A stretch of DNA of 64,000 nt, from assembly GCF_009829325.1 (NCBI RefSeq), contig NZ_VUOS01000010.1:124001-188000 (forward strand), written 5' to 3'. Both the position numbers and the translations under genes were made by a program. Below, piece by piece: positions 26,466-35,432 of this stretch (positions within the stretch are counted from its first letter, which is position 1; every line of letters starts with the position of its first letter). The DNA is from Nocardia sp. CY41 (GTDB lineage: Bacteria; Actinomycetota; Actinomycetes; Mycobacteriales; Mycobacteriaceae). The notes beneath the pieces are model-generated. The model did not search any database. It saw only the letters and a list, made by a program, of their open reading frames with translations, and had not been told where the DNA came from.

Positions 26466-28484
26466 GTGACTTCCGAACTGACCCGTCCCTCCGGTATCGA
26501 TCTGTCCTACCTCGACGAGGGCGTGCGGGTGCAGGACGACTTGTTCGCGCACGTCAACGGCAAATGGCTGGCCGAGCACCAGATCCCGGCCGACCGGGCC
26601 GTCGACGGCGCCTTCCGCGCGCTCTACGACCAGGCGGAGCTGGACGTGCAGGCAATCATCCAGAATGCCGCGGCCGCCGACGCCGAGCCGGGCAGCGAGG
26701 CACGCAAGATCGGCGACCTGTACTCCAGTTTCATGAACACCGACGCGGTGGCCGCCGCCGGGCTCGCCCCCATCGCGGCCGAACTCGCGGCGATCGCAGA
26801 GGTCGCCGACAAGGGGGCTTTCGCGGCGCTGCTCGGCCGGCTGCAGCGCACCGGTGTCGGGGGCGCCGTCGCCGTTTTCGTCGACACCGACGACAAGGAC
26901 TCCAACCGCTATCTGGCGCACGTCACCCAGTCCGGCATCGGCCTGCCCGACGAGTCGTACTACCGGCAGGAGGAGTTCGCCGAGATCCGCGCGAAGTACA
27001 TCGCGCACATCGGCCGCATGTTCGCCCTCGCCGCCGCCGATCCGCAGGTCGCCGGGCTGCTGCCGGGCGAAATCGACACCGTCGGCGAACGCGTCTTCGC
27101 GCTGGAGCGGAAACTCGCCGCCGGGCACTGGGACGTGGTGCGCCGCCGGGACGCCGAACTCAGGTACAACCTGACCACCTTCGCCGCGCTGGCCGCGGAC
27201 AACCCCGAATTCGACTGGGCCGCGTGGACTTCCGCGCTGGCCGAGGGCGTCGAGGGCGCCGGGGCCGAGCTGTTCGCCGAGTCGGTGGTGCGCCAGCCGG
27301 ACTATCTGCGCACGTTCGCGCGGCTCTGGGCCGATGAGCCGCTCGCGGATTGGCAGGCGTGGGCGGCTTGGCGGGTGCTCCGTTCGCGTGCGCCGTATCT
27401 GACCGAGGCCGTGGTCGAGGAGAACTTCGACTTCTACGGCCGCACGCTCACCGGCGCCGAGGAGAACCGGGAGCGCTGGAAGCGCGGCGTCAATCTGGTG
27501 CAGGACCTGCTCGGCGAGGCGGTGGGCAAACTGTATGTGGCCGAGCACTTTCCGCCGGAGGCCAAGGCCCGCATGGTCGAGCTGGTGGCCAACCTGCAGG
27601 AGGCCTACCGCCGCAATATCGCCGAGCTGGAGTGGATGGGTGAGGACACCAGGGTCGCCGCGCTGGCGAAGCTGGAGAAGTTCACCCCGAAGATCGGCTA
27701 CCCGGACAAGTGGCGGGACTACTCGGGCGTGACGATCGACCCGGACGATCTGGTCGGCAACTACCGGAGGGGTTACGCGGCCGAACACGATCGAGATCTG
27801 CGCAAGCTCGGCGGTCCGGTCGATCGCGACGAGTGGTTCATGACCCCGCAGACGGTGAATGCCTACTACAACCCGGGCATGAACGAGATCGTCTTCCCGG
27901 CCGCCATTTTGCGGCCCCCGTTCTTCGATATGAACGCCGACGACGCGGCCAACTACGGCGGGATCGGCGCGGTGATCGGCCACGAGATCGGGCACGGCTT
28001 CGACGATCAGGGTGCGAAGTACGACGGCGACGGCAACATGGTGGACTGGTGGACCGACGAGGACCGCGCCGAATTCGGCAAGCGCACCAAGGCGCTGATC
28101 GACCAGTACGACGTGCTCTCCCCCAACGACCTGCCGGACGAGCACACCGTGAACGGCCAGTTCACCATCGGCGAGAACATCGGCGACCTCGGCGGTCTGT
28201 CCATCGCGCTGGCGGCGTACCAGATCTCGCTCGGCGGCGCGGAAGCGCCGGTGATCGACGGGCTCACCGGCCTGCAACGGGTGTTCTACGGCTGGGCGCA
28301 AGTGTGGCGCACCAAGGCCCGCGCGGAGGAGGCCATCCGCAGGCTCGCCACCGATCCGCACTCGCCGCCGGAATTCCGCTGCAACGCGGTCGTGCGCAAT
28401 ATCGACAGTTTCCACGAGGCGTTCGGCGTCGAACCCGGGGATGCGCTGTACCTGGAACCCGCAGAGCGCGTGAAGATCTGGTAG
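26466..28484 (+). CDS. M13 family zinc metallopeptidase (Zmp1/PepO type)
   Basis: The 672-residue neprilysin-family endopeptidase has the zinc motif HEIGH (His506, Glu507, His510), the third ligand region ENIGDLGG (570-577), and the substrate-binding NAYYNPGMNEIVFPAAIL. The N-terminal M13_N domain fills about 30-400. No signal peptide or membrane anchor is seen, as in mycobacterial Zmp1 (663 residues). GTG 26466 lies seven bases after CATACT, a -10-like box, and has no ribosome binding site. A large hairpin terminator follows the stop. Substrates are unknown. Confidence 0.94.
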   Translation: MTSELTRPSGIDLSYLDEGVRVQDDLFAHVNGKWLAEHQIPADRAVDGAFRALYDQAELDVQAIIQNAAAADAEPGSEARKIGDLYSSFMNTDAVAAAGLAPIAAELAAIAEVADKGAFAALLGRLQRTGVGGAVAVFVDTDDKDSNRYLAHVTQSGIGLPDESYYRQEEFAEIRAKYIAHIGRMFALAAADPQVAGLLPGEIDTVGERVFALERKLAAGHWDVVRRRDAELRYNLTTFAALAADNPEFDWAAWTSALAEGVEGAGAELFAESVVRQPDYLRTFARLWADEPLADWQAWAAWRVLRSRAPYLTEAVVEENFDFYGRTLTGAEENRERWKRGVNLVQDLLGEAVGKLYVAEHFPPEAKARMVELVANLQEAYRRNIAELEWMGEDTRVAALAKLEKFTPKIGYPDKWRDYSGVTIDPDDLVGNYRRGYAAEHDRDLRKLGGPVDRDEWFMTPQTVNAYYNPGMNEIVFPAAILRPPFFDMNADDAANYGGIGAVIGHEIGHGFDDQGAKYDGDGNMVDWWTDEDRAEFGKRTKALIDQYDVLSPNDLPDEHTVNGQFTIGENIGDLGGLSIALAAYQISLGGAEAPVIDGLTGLQRVFYGWAQVWRTKARAEEAIRRLATDPHSPPEFRCNAVVRNIDSFHEAFGVEPGDALYLEPAERVKIW

Positions 28485-28520
28485 CTCCGCGAACTTCTCG
28501 CGCACCTACCGAATAGAGCA

Positions 28521-28575
28521 GAAGCCGAACCCTGCGATCGGCTGCTTCGAGCAGTTGATCGTAGGGTTCGGCTTC
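28521..28575. terminator. Long bidirectional hairpin between convergent genes
   Basis: GAAGCCGAACCCT (28521-28533) pairs with AGGGTTCGGCTTC (28563-28575). After one mismatch the stem continues with CGATC/GATCG. The loop holds its own 5-bp hairpin CTGCT/AGCAG. No T-run follows. It serves both the M13 peptidase and the L,D-transpeptidase genes. Confidence 0.85.
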
Positions 28576-28599
28576 GCGTCGAGCCGAGGTTACCGGCTG

Positions 28600-29514
28600 T
28601 CAGTTCCAGTCGCCGAGGCCGTCACTCGCGCTGAGCGTCCCGCCCTGGGTGTTCTGCACGATCACCGGGTCGCCGCGGCGTGCGTTCTCGAAGAACCACT
28701 TGGCGTCCTCGGTGCTGACGTTCAGGCAGCCGTGGCTGGCGTTGGAGACGCCCTGCTGGGCGACCGACCACGGCGCCGCGTGCACGAAGATGCCGCTGTT
28801 GGAGATGCGGGTGGCGTACTCGACCTCGAGCTTGTAGCCCTCGGGGTCGGTGATCGGGACGCCGTAGGTCGACGAGTCCATGGTCATCTTGCGCAGCTGC
28901 TCGCCGACGATGTAGGTGCCGTTCGGCGTCTCGTGCTTGGGCTTGCCCATCGAGGTGGGCATCTCCTTCACCACCTCGCCGTTACGGGTGATGGTGATGG
29001 TGTGGGTGGTGTCGTCGGCGGTGGCCACGAAGGCGTCGCCGATGCGGAACGAGCTGGTGGTGCCACCCGCCTGCACCTGCACGTCGGTGTTGTCCGGCCA
29101 GAACTCGTCCGGCCGCCAGCGCACCTGCTTGTCGCCGCGCCAGTAGAAGTGGCCGGGCGCGGCCTTCGAGGAGGTGATCTTGATGGCCTTCTCGGCGGTG
29201 GCGTGGTCGGTCACCGGCTCCTTGAAGGTGATGATGATCGGCTGCGCGACGCCGACGACCTCGCCGTCGGCGATGTTGATCGAAGGCGGGGCGAAGTTCG
29301 CCTGCGGCTCGGGCTCGGTGGCCGCGGCGGCCGAGCCGGTGCCGATCCCCGGAATCGGTTCGGCATGTGCTGGCGCGACGAGCAGAACACCGGCTGCCGC
29401 GATCGCGGCCGACAGCAGGACGCCCTCGCGCATCCGGCGGGTCAGCCGCGCTCCCTTGCGGCGAGCAGGCAGCGACCCGGTGTGCAAAGCGGCATGCATA
29501 GGTTTCTCGTCCAT
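28600..29514 (-). CDS. L,D-transpeptidase
   Basis: This secreted enzyme forms 3-3 crosslinks in peptidoglycan or attaches proteins to it. From ATG 29514 it has 304 residues: a basic N-terminus, a membrane/signal helix at about 31-51 (VLLSAAIAAAGVLLVAPAHA), an Ig-like domain at about 75-160, and a YkuD catalytic domain at about 165-288. The active site is His245 in GIFVHAAPW and Cys263 in SHGCLNVS. M. tuberculosis has five paralogues, one of them (Rv0192) also near the M13 gene zmp1. GTG 29532 upstream is possible; ATG 29514 is preferred. Confidence 0.93.
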   Translation of the reverse strand: MDEKPMHAALHTGSLPARRKGARLTRRMREGVLLSAAIAAAGVLLVAPAHAEPIPGIGTGSAAAATEPEPQANFAPPSINIADGEVVGVAQPIIITFKEPVTDHATAEKAIKITSSKAAPGHFYWRGDKQVRWRPDEFWPDNTDVQVQAGGTTSSFRIGDAFVATADDTTHTITITRNGEVVKEMPTSMGKPKHETPNGTYIVGEQLRKMTMDSSTYGVPITDPEGYKLEVEYATRISNSGIFVHAAPWSVAQQGVSNASHGCLNVSTEDAKWFFENARRGDPVIVQNTQGGTLSASDGLGDWN

Positions 29515-29806
29515 TCCATCTCTCGCGCGCACGCGAACGCGCGCGTAGCGAGATTTTTCATTTCAGCGCGGAGCCAGAAGAGCGCCCCACGGGTATCGAC
29601 GGCCCGACCCGTCGTCCATTCCTACCGTCCCCGCGCGGCCGGAAGCTACCGGCGTTTCAGAGTCATGCGCATACCACATGATGAGTGATGTAGGACACAA
29701 ACGATTCTGTTAGGTATAGATGCGGGCAAACCTCCCGGTCACGACGGATCGGATGCCACTCGGGTGAGGTGAGCGGAGGCGTGAAAGATGGTTCACCGCA
29801 AACCAG

Positions 29807-31189
29807 TTAGTGATCAAGCTCACTGATCACGTCGAACGAAATCGGGCGGTGCGGACCGGTCGCGATGTTGTGCGGCACCGAGCGGGGGACGCTTCCGCGG
29901 GCGTATCGCGGGGTAGGCCGCAGGCGCACCCGTCCGAGGATCGTGGCCAGCGCGATCCGCAATTCGTAGTCCGCGAGTGCCGCGCCGACGCAGCGCCGGT
30001 GGCCCCCGCCGAACGGCGCGAACTCGAACGGCCGGTAGCGGCGGTCGACGAAGCGGCCCGGATCGAAGCGCAGCGGGTCGGACCACACCTCCGGATCGGA
30101 GTGCAGCAACGGCACCGCGATTCCCATGGTGTCGCCCGGGGCGAGTGCCACGCCGCGCAGCGCGAAGGGCTCGGTGAGGCGGCGCAGCACGATCGGCACC
30201 GGCGGATGCAGCCGCAGCGTCTCCTGGCAGACCGCGTCCAGATACGGCAGCTCGGCCAGCTCGGCGGGGCTCGCGTCCTGGCCCGCGTCGTGCAGTTCCC
30301 GCCGCAGACGGGTCAGCGCCTCCGGCGCGCGGTGCAGCCGGAACAGCGCCCAGACCAGCGTGGTTGCGGTGGTCTCGTGCCCGGCGACCAACAGCGTGCG
30401 GATCTGCTGGCACAACTCGTCATCGGCGTCGTCCCGGTACGCGGACAGCAACACGTCGAGCACGTCGGCAGGTTCCGCGGGGACGTGCTCGCGCCTGCGC
30501 GCGATATCGGCTCGGATCAATCGATCCAGTCGGTCCCGCGCGGCGCGGAACCGGTCCCATGGGCCGTGCCCGCGCAGTCCGTGGCGCAGCGCGGGCACCA
30601 AGAGCAACGGCCCGGAGAACGCGGTGATGAAGTCCGTCACCGCGGCGGTGTACTCCGTTTGCCGCCCTCGGTCGCGCACGCCGAACACCGCCGTCGCGAT
30701 CACCCGCAGGGTCAGCGCCCGCGCCGCCGCCCGCGCATCGACTCGCGCGCCCGCCACCCACGCCTGCCCGCTTTCCCCGGCCATCTCCCGCAGCGTCGCC
30801 TCCCGGATGAGCGCGCCGTACTCCCGAATCCGGGCGCTGTGGAAGGCGGGAGCGAGCAGCGCGCGATCGCGGCGGTGGCGCTCGCCCGAGGCCAGGATCA
30901 GGGACGCGGCGCCGACCATCGGCTCGATCGGGTTCGGACGCGGCGGTTCGGAGAACTTCACCGGCGACCGGAACATCTCGCGGGCGCCGATGGCCGTCCC
31001 GGTGAACAGTGCGGCGCCGAAACCGGGAAAGCGCACGTAGAACGGGTCGCCTTCGCGCGCCCTGCGCCACCGGAAGTACCGATCGAAATCGATGCCCGCG
31101 GCAACGGCGTGCAGCGCCGTCGAGCGCGGCACCCGAGGTCCGGCGTCCCTCTCGGCTTCCAGCATCCGCACAGTCATACCGAGAAACAC
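29807..31189 (-). CDS. Cytochrome P450
   Basis: The 460-residue monooxygenase has the I-helix motif AGHETT (269-274), the K-helix ETLR (323-326), and the heme-ligand stretch FGGGHRRCVG with Cys400. It is soluble, as bacterial P450s usually are. GTG 31189 has GGGAG eight bases upstream. It is 26 bases downstream of the serine hydrolase gene on the same strand, so the two are probably co-transcribed and may act on one substrate, such as an ester or lactone. No ferredoxin gene is adjacent. The substrate is unknown. Confidence 0.93.
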   Translation of the reverse strand: MFLGMTVRMLEAERDAGPRVPRSTALHAVAAGIDFDRYFRWRRAREGDPFYVRFPGFGAALFTGTAIGAREMFRSPVKFSEPPRPNPIEPMVGAASLILASGERHRRDRALLAPAFHSARIREYGALIREATLREMAGESGQAWVAGARVDARAAARALTLRVIATAVFGVRDRGRQTEYTAAVTDFITAFSGPLLLVPALRHGLRGHGPWDRFRAARDRLDRLIRADIARRREHVPAEPADVLDVLLSAYRDDADDELCQQIRTLLVAGHETTATTLVWALFRLHRAPEALTRLRRELHDAGQDASPAELAELPYLDAVCQETLRLHPPVPIVLRRLTEPFALRGVALAPGDTMGIAVPLLHSDPEVWSDPLRFDPGRFVDRRYRPFEFAPFGGGHRRCVGAALADYELRIALATILGRVRLRPTPRYARGSVPRSVPHNIATGPHRPISFDVISELDH

Positions 31190-31215
31190 GTAGTCGCTCC
31201 CGGAGCGGTTCGACG

Positions 31216-32514
31216 CTAGCTCGCGGGCTGCTTGTGCTTGCGGACCGTGGCCTGCGCGGTCGCCGCCAGCCGCGCCAGCCTGGCGTCGCCGAGTGCGGTC
31301 ACCATGCTGCCGAGCCCGTTGGTCACGAACGCGATCGACATGCCGAGATCGGGGTCGGCGTACGCACCGGAGCCGCCGACGCCGTAATGACCGAAGGCAT
31401 TGCGCGGCTGCTGCTTGGACATCAGCACCGGGCGGTGATAACCCAGCGTGAAGTGGATCGGCAGACCGAGCACGTAATCGCGGCTGTGGGTGGGCTGGAC
31501 CTGGGCGATGGTCGCGATCGTCGCGGGCTCCAGCAGCCGTGCGACCGGCTCGGATCCGGGCGCGTCGACCCCGTGCACGCTCCGTCCCGAGCGGCCGACG
31601 TGAACAACGCCGCCATTGGCCAGCGCGCCGTACATCCGCGCCAGGGCGCGCGCCGAGAACACGCCATTCCAGCCCGGCATCACCGAGTCGTGCACCCTCG
31701 GGTCGCGAACCAGCTCGTCGAAACTCTCGGGCATGCCCGCCTCGGCCAGCCCGCGCACCGGCCGCACCCAGGACAGCACGGAGGAGGCAGTGTTCCAGCG
31801 GATGCCCGGCGGACCGAGGGGCCGGAAGATCTTGGCGATCCGATGTCGTTCGGATTCCGGGACGCGGAACCAGTACTCGTCCAGACCGAGCGGCTCGGCG
31901 ATCTCCGCGCGCAGGACCTCGGTGAACGGCCTGCCGGTCACCCGCTGCACGAGTTCGGCGACGAGCCAGCCGAAGGTGATCGCGTGGTAGCCGGAGGTGC
32001 GGATGCGCCGGGGGTCCGGCGGGCTGTCGGCCAGCGCTCGGACAACAGCGCCGTAGTCCAGGATGCCTTCACGGCCGGGGACAAGGCCGCGCACCCGGTG
32101 CAAGCCGGCGCGGTGGCACAGCACGTCCCGGACCGTGATGTCGTCCTTACCGTGCGCGGCGAACTCCGGCCAGTATTCGGCCATCGGCGTGTCGTAGGCG
32201 ATCAGACCCCGTTCGGCCAACCGGTGCACGACGGTCGAGGCCACGCCCTTGCCGGTGGAGAAGGTCAGCGCGACGGTATCGTCGTTCCAGCGCCGCTCCT
32301 TGTCCGCCCAGCCGGCCCAGATGTCGACCACGGGCTTGCCGTCGAGGTAGACCGCGAGCGCGCCGCCACCGCGCGCCGGTTGCGCGAACAAGCCGAAGAA
32401 CTGATCGGCGAGCCGGATGAACCGCGGGTCGACCAGCATCTCGTGCGGTGCCGCCAGTTTCTCGCGCGCCGAATCGGCGGGCTCGAAGTCGTCCGCCGCC
32501 ATTGCCGAAACCAT
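31216..32514 (-). CDS. Serine hydrolase of the beta-lactamase/esterase VIII family
   Basis: The 432-residue protein has the SxxK motif S86-TGK89 in TFSTGKG, a Tyr motif around SGYHAITFG, and a late HYGVGGSG stretch in place of KTG. It resembles mycobacterial Lip-type carboxylesterases. No signal peptide is evident, so it is probably cytoplasmic. GGAGGTGA seven bases before ATG 32514 is a strong ribosome binding site. It is first of a likely two-gene operon with the P450 gene. Confidence 0.9.
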   Translation of the reverse strand: MVSAMAADDFEPADSAREKLAAPHEMLVDPRFIRLADQFFGLFAQPARGGGALAVYLDGKPVVDIWAGWADKERRWNDDTVALTFSTGKGVASTVVHRLAERGLIAYDTPMAEYWPEFAAHGKDDITVRDVLCHRAGLHRVRGLVPGREGILDYGAVVRALADSPPDPRRIRTSGYHAITFGWLVAELVQRVTGRPFTEVLRAEIAEPLGLDEYWFRVPESERHRIAKIFRPLGPPGIRWNTASSVLSWVRPVRGLAEAGMPESFDELVRDPRVHDSVMPGWNGVFSARALARMYGALANGGVVHVGRSGRSVHGVDAPGSEPVARLLEPATIATIAQVQPTHSRDYVLGLPIHFTLGYHRPVLMSKQQPRNAFGHYGVGGSGAYADPDLGMSIAFVTNGLGSMVTALGDARLARLAATAQATVRKHKQPAS

Positions 32515-32566
32515 GGGGTCACCTCCTGACCGCCGTTATCCGGGCTGGTCAACCAGGGTAACCCGT

Positions 32567-33076
32567 TCAGCGGGTCTGCCAGAGCCCAAAAGGGGTGGCC
32601 AAGCACGCGTCGCCGCTGTCGGCGTTCCACGCGAAGGCCGCCACGCCCAGACAGACCACCGCCTGCTCGCCGGTCTCCACCCCCGCCCGCGACCCTTCCA
32701 ATGCGACGGAGATGGCGAACGTCCGCGTCCCCGGCTCGTGGACGGTCGACGTCAGGGCGACGGCGTCCGGGCCGAAGCCGACCGCCACTGGAACCCCGCC
32801 CGCGCCTTCGCTCGCGCCTACGCCGCCGGCCGCGCCGATGCCGATGGCCGTCGCGCCCGACGTCGCGTTGGCGTAGCCGACCCCATCTATCCCGCTGGCT
32901 CTGGCCAGGCCGTTGCCGTCGGTCGCCGCCCGGCAGGCCGTCTCGCCATCGATGACCGTGACGTCGGTCCCGTGTTCCGATCGGCAGTGCACGTCGGTGG
33001 CCGAGGCCACCCCCGGAACGACGAGAGAGCCTCCGATCGCGGCGGTCGAACACACGATTGCGCTGATCAGCTTCAT
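32567..33076 (-). CDS. Small secreted protein (possibly DUF6764)
   Basis: From ATG 33076 (GAGGAG eight bases upstream) the protein has 169 residues. A signal peptide covers about 1-27 (MKLISAIVCSTAAIGGSL, cut near ASATDV). The mature part has Cys residues near CRSEHG, TACRA, VVCLG and DACLA, a Gly/Ala-rich centre with repeated GVGYANATSG- and AIGIGAAGG-like stretches, and a Trp-containing end. Comparable mycobacterial secreted proteins are listed as DUF6764; I am not certain. The function is unknown. The frame upstream to 33205 is noncoding. Confidence 0.75.
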   Translation of the reverse strand: MKLISAIVCSTAAIGGSLVVPGVASATDVHCRSEHGTDVTVIDGETACRAATDGNGLARASGIDGVGYANATSGATAIGIGAAGGVGASEGAGGVPVAVGFGPDAVALTSTVHEPGTRTFAISVALEGSRAGVETGEQAVVCLGVAAFAWNADSGDACLATPFGLWQTR

Positions 33077-33264
33077 CGGGGGGCTCCTCTCGCACCTGGC
33101 AACCCACCATACCCAGACCCGTTGGCAGCGGTTGTTTTCCGTCTCCGGCTCGACGCGCGCTCGCTCGATGGTGTATTCATGGCGTGATATTTCAAGCGCA
33201 GCCATGGCAACTTCGGATTACGGGGGCGTGAGTTCGCCGGCGTTACAGCTCGGGAGGACTGTAC

Positions 33265-33888
33265 GTGTCTCGTCAACTGGTCTGGGGGCGTCTCGCCTTC
33301 GCCGGATTCGCCGTCGCGGCCGGATTGGCACTGGTCGGCTGCAGTTCCACGGTCAGCGGTACCGCCCAGCCCGCCGTGGACGGGACGATCGACGCGGTGT
33401 CGGTGACCAGCACCCCGAAGCCCTCCTCGGGCAAGCCGACGCCGAGCACCAGCAAGCCGACGACGAGCAAGCCCGGCGGCAGCACCGACTTCGACGCGAA
33501 CGTCAACGATTGCGTGAAGCTCGGCGGCACCACCACCAACGCCACCATCGAGAAGGCGTCGTGCGGCAGCCGGGAGTCGAATTACAAGGTGATCGCGAAG
33601 GCGGCGAAGAGCTCGCAGTGCAGCAGCGACGCCGACAACTACTACGCCGAGACCATCAACGGCATCGAACAGGGCGCGCTGTGCCTGGACATCGACTGGG
33701 TGGTCGGCGGCTGCATGGACGTCGGCGGCGACGACCCCAAGCGGATCGATTGCACCGGTTCGTCGCCCTCGAAAGGCGTGAAGGTGGTCAAGATCCAGCA
33801 GGGCGCCGATGACGTCAGCGTCTGCGGCAGCGGCACCGGTTACGTCTACGACAAGCGCCGCTTCGTGGTCTGCGTGCAGGAACTCTGA
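33265..33888 (+). CDS. Lipoprotein of the LppU/SCO3897 type
   Basis: The 207-residue protein has a lipoprotein signal with lipobox LVGC (Cys26), then a Ser/Thr/Pro/Lys-rich spacer (about 45-73) that could cross the cell wall. A globular domain follows with several cysteines (NDCVKLGG, KASCG, ALCLD, GGCMD, DVSVCGSG, FVVCVQ). The NDCVKLGG opening resembles LppU-like proteins of Mycobacteriales. GTG 33265 is preceded by GGAGG at eight bases. It stands alone between divergent and tandem neighbours. The function is unknown. Confidence 0.8.
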   Translation: MSRQLVWGRLAFAGFAVAAGLALVGCSSTVSGTAQPAVDGTIDAVSVTSTPKPSSGKPTPSTSKPTTSKPGGSTDFDANVNDCVKLGGTTTNATIEKASCGSRESNYKVIAKAAKSSQCSSDADNYYAETINGIEQGALCLDIDWVVGGCMDVGGDDPKRIDCTGSSPSKGVKVVKIQQGADDVSVCGSGTGYVYDKRRFVVCVQEL

Positions 33889-33928
33889 CCCGGACTTCCC
33901 ACCGCCTGCGGGCCGCTAGGTTGGGTTG

Positions 33929-35380
33929 GTGAGTACCACCGAGCTACCGCGGCTGCGCTCCGGGACCGGGCGCTGGATCCTGCTGGCCACCATCCTCGGC
34001 TCGTCGGTCGCCTCGCTCGACGCGACGGTCGTGAACATCGCGCTGCCGCGGATCGGGGAATCGCTGGAGACGGATGTCGCCGGGCTGCAGTGGACGCTGA
34101 ACGGCTACACGCTGACCCTCGCCTCGTTCATCCTGCTCGGCGGCTCGCTCGGCGACAAACTCGGCCGGCGCCGGGTCTTCGTGTGGGGGACCGTGGCTTT
34201 CGCGCTCGCCTCGGTGTTGTGCGGCGTCGCGACCTCCATCGAAATGCTGGTCGCCGCCCGGATCCTGCAGGGCGTGGCGGGTGCCATGCTCACCCCGGGC
34301 AGCCTGGCCTTGATCTCCTCGTCCATCGATCGGCGTGATCAAGGCGCGGCGATCGGCCTGTGGTCCGGTTTCGGTGGTGTGGCGGGCGCGCTCGGGCCCT
34401 TTCTGGGCGGCTGGCTGATCGAGATCGCGGGCTGGCGGTCGATCTTCTTCCTCAACGTTCCGCTGACCCTGGTCGTCGTGCTGGTCGCCTTGAGGCATGT
34501 GCCGGAGAGTCGCGACCCCGACGCCGCCGCCCAACTCGACGTGCCCGGCGCACTGGTGGTGGCGCTGGCTCTCGGTGCGCTGACCCTCGGACTGATCGAC
34601 AGCATGCCTTCGCTCATCGTGGCCGGTGTCGTGCTGCTCGGGGCGTTCGTCGTGATCGAGCTGCGCAGCGACCACCCGCTGGTGCCACCCGCGCTGTTCG
34701 CCTCGCGGGTGTTCACCGCCGCGAATCTCGTGACGCTCGCGGTCTATGCCGCGCTCGGTGGCGTCTTCTTCCTGCTGGTGCTGGAACTGCAATTGGTGGC
34801 GGGGTACTCGCCGCTGATGTCCGGCGTCGCGACCGTGCCGGTCACCCTCATCATGCTGGTGCTCTCGGCGCCCGCCGGGCGCTGGGCGCAGAAGCACGGG
34901 CCGCGCATCCCGATGACCGCCGGACCGCTGCTGGCGGCCGCGGGCCTGGTGCTGTTGCTGCGCATCGGACCCGACACCGCGTATCTCACCGACGTCCTAC
35001 CGGGTGTCGTCGTCTTCGGGCTGGGGCTCGCGGCGCTGGTCGCGCCGCTCACCGGTGCGGTGCTGGGCGCGGTGCCCGCGAGCGAGGCGGGCATCGCCTC
35101 TGGAGTGAACAACGCCGTCGCGCGCACCGCGCAATTGCTCGCGGTGGCGACTTTGCCCGGACTCGTGGGCATATCGGGTGCGCTGGGCGACCCGGTGGCG
35201 TTCGACGACGGCTTCGCCACCGCGATGTGGTTGTGCGCCGGATTGCTGGTGACCGGCGCGGTGCTCGCCGCTGTGCTGCTGCGTCCGGTGCGGCGGGCTC
35301 CCAAGTTGGACAGCGTCGATTGCATGCCGCAGTGCGGCGTCGCGGGACCGGCGGTCGCGCCGGCCCGGAGCGAAGCATGA
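33929..35380 (+). CDS. MFS drug exporter, DHA2 (14-helix) family
   Basis: The 483-residue membrane protein has the DHA2 start motif LDATVVNIALPRIG, the loop motif GGSLGDKLGRRRVF, and motif C (GFGGVAGALGPFLGG), which marks antiporters. About 14 helices are apparent. It should export a drug or metabolite against protons. GTG 33929 follows a TAGGTT box (33917-33922) by six bases and has no ribosome binding site, so it is probably leaderless. A terminator hairpin overlaps its stop codon. No regulator is adjacent. Confidence 0.92.
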   Translation: MSTTELPRLRSGTGRWILLATILGSSVASLDATVVNIALPRIGESLETDVAGLQWTLNGYTLTLASFILLGGSLGDKLGRRRVFVWGTVAFALASVLCGVATSIEMLVAARILQGVAGAMLTPGSLALISSSIDRRDQGAAIGLWSGFGGVAGALGPFLGGWLIEIAGWRSIFFLNVPLTLVVVLVALRHVPESRDPDAAAQLDVPGALVVALALGALTLGLIDSMPSLIVAGVVLLGAFVVIELRSDHPLVPPALFASRVFTAANLVTLAVYAALGGVFFLLVLELQLVAGYSPLMSGVATVPVTLIMLVLSAPAGRWAQKHGPRIPMTAGPLLAAAGLVLLLRIGPDTAYLTDVLPGVVVFGLGLAALVAPLTGAVLGAVPASEAGIASGVNNAVARTAQLLAVATLPGLVGISGALGDPVAFDDGFATAMWLCAGLLVTGAVLAAVLLRPVRRAPKLDSVDCMPQCGVAGPAVAPARSEA

Positions 35381-35414
35381 GCGGCCCGAACGGATCGCTC
35401 CCTTCGGGCCGCTC
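35379..35414. terminator. Hairpin terminator overlapping the DHA2 exporter stop codon
   Basis: GAGCGGCCCGAA (35379-35390) pairs perfectly with TTCGGGCCGCTC (35403-35414) around a 12-base loop. The stem begins inside the TGA stop at 35378-35380. It lies between convergent genes and probably serves both. Confidence 0.8.
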
Positions 35415-35432
35415 GTCGCGGGCGTCGTCCGA

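Noticed and set aside
28521..28575. Riboswitch in front of the L,D-transpeptidase gene
   Set aside because: The hairpin lies at the 3' end of that gene, not its leader, and between convergent genes. The true leader (29515-29806) shows no recognisable riboswitch core.
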